Shown: positions 60,595 through 64,000 of the stretch, one piece after another | How positions within the stretch are numbered: the stretch's first letter is position 1 | Layout of the letters: each line of letters begins with the position of its first letter | NCBI GenBank assembly: GCA_028821605.1 | Contig: JAPPFM010000017.1 | Location: 35,049 to 99,048 of the forward strand | DNA from: Candidatus Poribacteria bacterium | Lineage (GTDB): Bacteria > Poribacteria > WGA-4E > WGA-3G | Direction: 5' to 3' | DNA length: 64,000 nt | The notes under the pieces: model-generated | Database searches by the model: none | What the model was told of the DNA's origin: nothing | The model's input: only the letters and a program-made list of their open reading frames with translations | Program-made: the position numbers and the translations under genes

Positions 60595-60691
60595 TAGTTG
60601 TCAGTTATCAGTATTCGGTTATCAGTTACAAGAGGTCTTTGAGATGCCAACCCTTCTTAACCGATAGCCGAGAACCGACAACCAAAAACTA
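60595..60691. repeat. Long-TIR palindromic element, copy D
   Basis: Left end TAGTTGTCAGTTATCAGTAT (60595-60614) with TTCGGTTATCAG is mirrored by the right end CCGATAGCCGAGAACCGACAACC (60661-60683) plus ACTA. It is the clearest 100-base copy, between nuoK and nuoL, and the nuoL ATG has no ribosome site within it. Confidence 0.75.
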
Positions 60692-60719
60692 ATAAAAGAA
60701 AAGCTTAAACACAAAAAAT

Positions 60720-62957
60720 ATGATTATTCCGTTAATTAGTCTCATCTTGCTTTGTCCCCTTGCTACCTTTGCTATCTTTGGACTTTTGGGCTTGGCGAAA
60801 CGGAGTTTTCCGCGACAGGATTATCTGTCAACAGCGGCAATGCTTGTTGGGTTTGTCTGCTCGCTTTTGCTCTTACGGGAAGTCGTACCCAACCCGGAAG
60901 CACATACTGTTAAGTGGATTTCACTCGGTAGTATTACCTTCTCTATGGGTTTCTACTTGGACAGCGTGACAGCAATCATGCTACTCGTTGTCACACTCGT
61001 CAGTAGCCTCGTCCATATCTTCTCTATAGGGTACATGCACGGTGATCCAAGGTATCCGAGATTCTTTGCCTACCTATCACTTTTCTCTTTTTCGATGCTC
61101 TTTCTGGTTGTGTCGGATAATCTGCTCGGCATCTATATCGGTTGGGAACTTGTTGGACTTTGCTCTTATCTCCTCATCGGTTTTTGGTTTGAAAAAGATT
61201 CCGCTGCGAATGCGTGTAAGAAGGCGTTTCTGACAACGCGTGTCGGTGATGTCGGCATGTTCATCGGTATGATGATGCTCTTCACCAAATTTAAGACGCT
61301 TTCGCTTTACGGAGAAGGTGGTATTTTTGCCCTCGCTGCAAATTTAAACACTGGTGATATGGTATGGCTTTCTATCGCAGGTGTCCTCATCTTTTGTGGT
61401 GCAGTCGGTAAATCCGCACAGGTGCCTCTGCATACATGGCTGCCCGATGCGATGGAGGGTCCCACACCCGTCAGTGCTTTGATTCACGCTGCCACGATGG
61501 TTGCCGCTGGTGTGTATCTCACCGCTCGAATGTTCCCGATTTTGACAGAAACCTCGTCACTCGTCATCGCGTATGTCGGTGGTATTACCGCGATCGTCGC
61601 TGCGACTATTGCTATCGTTCGTTTCGATATTAAACGGGTTTTGGCATACTCTACGGTGAGTCAGCTTGGGTATATGATGCTTGGGATTGGCGTTGGCAGT
61701 TATGTCGCAGGACTCTTTCACCTCACAACGCACGCCTTCTTCAAGGCATTGCTGTTTCTCGGTTCGGGAAGTGTGATTCACGCTTTCCACGCGATGCATG
61801 CCCACGCACATGATGACGCACACGAGGACCACGACGATGCAGATGACCATGCACACGCGGACGATGATGCTGGACACGACCATGAACACGGCGATCACGA
61901 TTTAGTACATGCACACGGTTCTGAGATCCCGCCCGACCAAGATATGCGGAATATGGGTGGACTCCGCCACAAGATGCCGATTACTTTCGTCACAATGCTC
62001 ATCGCGACGTTGTCTATCTCCGGTGTGCCGTTTATCTTCTCCGGGTTTTGGAGTAAAGATAAAATTTTAGCGGGTGTGCTGGGACGGGCGATGGAATGGA
62101 ACTCCGTACATCACTACATCCTGTTCATAATAGCACTCTCCGCCGCAGGGATTACAGCGTTCTACATGTTCCGCCTAATCTTTATGACCTTTTTCGGCGA
62201 ACCGCGCAACCAAGAAATGCACGACATGGCACACGAATCGCCACTATCAATGACGGTGCCTCTCATCGTCTTGGCAATACTGAGCTTTCCCGTCGTGAAT
62301 ATACTCTGGTTCAACAAAGACTATGTAAAACCACCACAACAACCACATCTGCATGCACCGGTGCATGCGCAAGTCTCACCGGACACCAAAACAGACGGAA
62401 CAGGCTTCGGCCTATCACTCTTCGGTGTTTCCGAAGCAGTAGCAGCTGAAGAAGATGCTGGACATGATACACACGCAGATGATGGACATCACGGGCCCGC
62501 ACATACGATTGCGATGGTGCTATCTATCATCGTCGCGGGATTAGGTATATTCCTCTCATGGGTGTTTTACTATAGACGAACCTTGTCCGCTGAATCCGTC
62601 GCAACGACTTTCCGACCCATCTACAACCTATTCTGGCACAAATACTACTTTGATGAGTTTTACGACGGTGTGCTGGTTGCCCTGACAGTCTGGAAATCCC
62701 GACTCTTTGCCCAATTCGATGGGAGTGTTGTTGATGGTATTGTCAACGGTGTTGGGCGTTTAACGCGTGACTTCCTCGCCGTATTCGTTGGCCTTTTTGA
62801 TAACCGTGTCGTCGATGGTCTCGTCAATCGAGTTGCAGAAGTCACATGGGCAATTGGTGGAAGAATCCGTCGTATTCAGACTGGAGCGATTCAAACATAT
62901 CTTTTCGTCGTGTTGGCTGGAATTGTATTGCTAATCTTAATTTTTCGGGCGTTGTAG
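60720..62957 (+). CDS. nuoL: NADH-quinone oxidoreductase subunit L, His-rich loop
   Basis: 745 residues. The antiporter-like core is normal: LLGIYIGWELVGLCSYLLIGFWFEKDSAANACKKAFLTTRVGDVGMFIG, GKSAQVPLHTWLPDAMEGPTPVSALIHAATMVAAGVYL and LTTHAFFKALLFLGSGSVIHA. After that last motif, where others have a short HxxxEQD loop, there is a ~45-residue stretch of His, Asp and Ala (residues ~355-400). A second His/Asp-rich stretch lies at ~580-600. The C-terminal lateral helix is present. It translocates protons at the distal end of the membrane arm. No ribosome-binding site is seen. Confidence 0.97.
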   Translation: MIIPLISLILLCPLATFAIFGLLGLAKRSFPRQDYLSTAAMLVGFVCSLLLLREVVPNPEAHTVKWISLGSITFSMGFYLDSVTAIMLLVVTLVSSLVHIFSIGYMHGDPRYPRFFAYLSLFSFSMLFLVVSDNLLGIYIGWELVGLCSYLLIGFWFEKDSAANACKKAFLTTRVGDVGMFIGMMMLFTKFKTLSLYGEGGIFALAANLNTGDMVWLSIAGVLIFCGAVGKSAQVPLHTWLPDAMEGPTPVSALIHAATMVAAGVYLTARMFPILTETSSLVIAYVGGITAIVAATIAIVRFDIKRVLAYSTVSQLGYMMLGIGVGSYVAGLFHLTTHAFFKALLFLGSGSVIHAFHAMHAHAHDDAHEDHDDADDHAHADDDAGHDHEHGDHDLVHAHGSEIPPDQDMRNMGGLRHKMPITFVTMLIATLSISGVPFIFSGFWSKDKILAGVLGRAMEWNSVHHYILFIIALSAAGITAFYMFRLIFMTFFGEPRNQEMHDMAHESPLSMTVPLIVLAILSFPVVNILWFNKDYVKPPQQPHLHAPVHAQVSPDTKTDGTGFGLSLFGVSEAVAAEEDAGHDTHADDGHHGPAHTIAMVLSIIVAGLGIFLSWVFYYRRTLSAESVATTFRPIYNLFWHKYYFDEFYDGVLVALTVWKSRLFAQFDGSVVDGIVNGVGRLTRDFLAVFVGLFDNRVVDGLVNRVAEVTWAIGGRIRRIQTGAIQTYLFVVLAGIVLLILIFRAL

Positions 62958-62993
62958 CTGCCCTTTTGATGGGAGAAGGAGGATTCCCACGAG

Positions 62994-64000
62994 ATGTTAT
63001 TGTCCCTAATGATTTTTATTCCGTTGCTTGGGATGGTTGTTGTTTTGCTTCTGCCGCGTGAGTCAGAGGAACTGGTCAAGCGTGTGACGCTCCTTTTCAC
63101 ACTCATTCCGCTTGCACTCGCAGTCGCTTTATTTATATCCTACAACCGCTCGACTGCAGGAACGCAGTACGTCGTCAACATTCCTTGGATTCAGGCTTTT
63201 AATATCCAGTATCATATCGGTATTGACGGGCTTAGCGTGACGCTTTTACTTCTCACTGCCCTTTTAGGTCCCATCTGTGTTATTGCCTCTTGGCGAAACA
63301 TTGAAAAAGGGATCAAGGCGTATATGGCGTTGTTCCTGTTACTTGAGACGGGCATGCTGGGGTTCTTTGCTGCCTTAGATCTGTTCCTCTTCTATGTTTT
63401 CTTTGAGTTGACGCTACTGCCGATGTATTTCCTTATCGGTATCTGGGGCGGACCGCGCCGCGAATATGCTGCGATTAAGTTTTTCCTCTATACCCTCTTC
63501 GGTAGTGTGCTAATGCTGGTCGCGATGATAGCCGTCTACCTCAATAGCAATGTCGTTAATGGAGTGGCTGAAGGCTTGCGAACATTTGATATTCCGACAC
63601 TCATCACCTTAGCCGCCACACAAGGACACGCCCTCGCCAATCCAGACTTCCAAATATGGGTATTTGTCGGTTTCTTTATCGGGTTTGCCGTTAAGGTGCC
63701 AATTTTTCCCTTCCATACATGGCTCCCGGATGCACACGTTGAAGCACCAACAGCCATTAGCGTTATCCTTGCAGGTATCCTCCTAAAGATGGGAACTTAC
63801 GGGCTGGTTCGGGTAAATATGGCGATGTTCCCACAAGGCTTGGACCATTTTACGAATGGGATAGGTTTTTGGGGCAATAGTCTTGCACTGCTTGGGTTTA
63901 TTAATATTGTCTATGGCTCCTTCTGCGCGTTGGCACAAACCGACTTTAAGAAGTTGGTGGCGTATTCCAGTATCGGACACATGGGTTTCGTCATCTTAGG
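62994..64000 (+). CDS. nuoM: NADH-quinone oxidoreductase subunit M (partial)
   Basis: The ATG at 62994 has AAGGAGG 10 bases upstream and the frame stays open to the right edge, 335 codons. LFYVFFELTLLPMYFLIGIWGGPRREYAAIKFFLYTLFGSVLMLVAM, VKVPIFPFHTWLPDAHVEAPTAISVILAGILLKMGTYGLVRVNM and AQTDFKKLVAYSSIGHMGFVIL are all NuoM hallmarks. The gene is about two-thirds present; nuoN presumably follows. Confidence 0.97.
   Translation, partial: MLLSLMIFIPLLGMVVVLLLPRESEELVKRVTLLFTLIPLALAVALFISYNRSTAGTQYVVNIPWIQAFNIQYHIGIDGLSVTLLLLTALLGPICVIASWRNIEKGIKAYMALFLLLETGMLGFFAALDLFLFYVFFELTLLPMYFLIGIWGGPRREYAAIKFFLYTLFGSVLMLVAMIAVYLNSNVVNGVAEGLRTFDIPTLITLAATQGHALANPDFQIWVFVGFFIGFAVKVPIFPFHTWLPDAHVEAPTAISVILAGILLKMGTYGLVRVNMAMFPQGLDHFTNGIGFWGNSLALLGFINIVYGSFCALAQTDFKKLVAYSSIGHMGFVIL

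Noticed and set aside
1..64000. tRNA or rRNA genes
   Set aside because: No T-arm or anticodon-arm patterns or rRNA signature sequences were recognised by eye; a tRNAscan would be needed to be certain.

Overview
The window looks like a chromosomal segment of an uncultured marine, possibly sponge-associated, Gram-negative bacterium. The gene mix is what I associate with Candidatus Poribacteria or a close PVC/FCB relative: a sulfatase, an FGE-like protein, phytanoyl-CoA dioxygenase, several Gfo/Idh/MocA oxidoreductases, ThuA, an enolase-superfamily enzyme, HEAT-repeat proteins, a dockerin/FlgD-like surface protein and TonB-dependent receptors. The taxonomy is an inference from gene content; no rRNA or tRNA was found to anchor it.

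Layout. 1-1670 (minus): 5' part of a fused gamma/alpha 2-oxoacid:ferredoxin oxidoreductase, running off the left edge. 1987-7871 (minus): a cytochrome c maturation operon ccmE-ccmF-ccmH-ccmI-like, followed by a carboxypeptidase-regulatory-domain membrane protein and two HEAT-repeat proteins; CcmE is the unusual Cys (CxxxY) type. 8115-12553 (plus): a sugar/amino-acid type catabolic module (DHDPS-family lyase plus three Gfo/Idh/MocA oxidoreductases). 12682-21810: two large VWA proteins, the second a 1728-residue secreted lipoprotein with YWTD-propeller, dockerin and FlgD-like C-terminal domains, separated by an 850-base repeat-rich gap. 21952-25996: Uma2 nuclease, sulfatase, MoxR ATPase and a HigBA-like toxin-antitoxin pair. 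26121-27371 (minus): argG. 27666-29670: a small accessory island (terminase-small-subunit-like HTH protein, an unknown protein, a truncated helicase/nuclease remnant, long hairpins). 29853-33378: beta-propeller protein, lipoate-protein ligase, FGE-like protein, PhyH dioxygenase. 33674-43078: two TonB-dependent receptors (the second apparently using a CTG start), a CBM9/DUF5916 outer-membrane protein and two tandem TonB genes sharing a 324-bp identical block. 43163-46688 (minus): purF, a small membrane protein, purM and a FliG-C-like protein. 46761-53951: membrane protein, ThuA, enolase-superfamily enzyme, two paralogous lipoproteins, three tandem TolB-like propeller proteins. 54002-54462: a highly structured noncoding RNA that I read as an orphan HEARO / IscB-type omega RNA without any nuclease gene. 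54523-64000: respiratory complex I nuoA-B-C-D-H-I-J-K-L-M with no nuoEFG, suggesting a ferredoxin-type or otherwise non-NADH input; this fits with the ferredoxin-reducing 2-oxoacid oxidoreductase at the other end.

The spaces between genes are rich in small palindromic elements: a perfect-TIR MITE with 5-bp target duplication (38305-38460), four copies of a long-TIR element (11461, 24011, 59614, 60595), GTAGG-type hairpins, and a hairpin family with conserved loop but variable stems (7366, 48155, 49377). Several good sigma70-type promoters with exact 17-base spacers are visible. The most interesting items are the orphan omega-RNA locus and its partner end-repeat at 29630, the Cys-type CcmE, the NuoI insertion and the CTG start.
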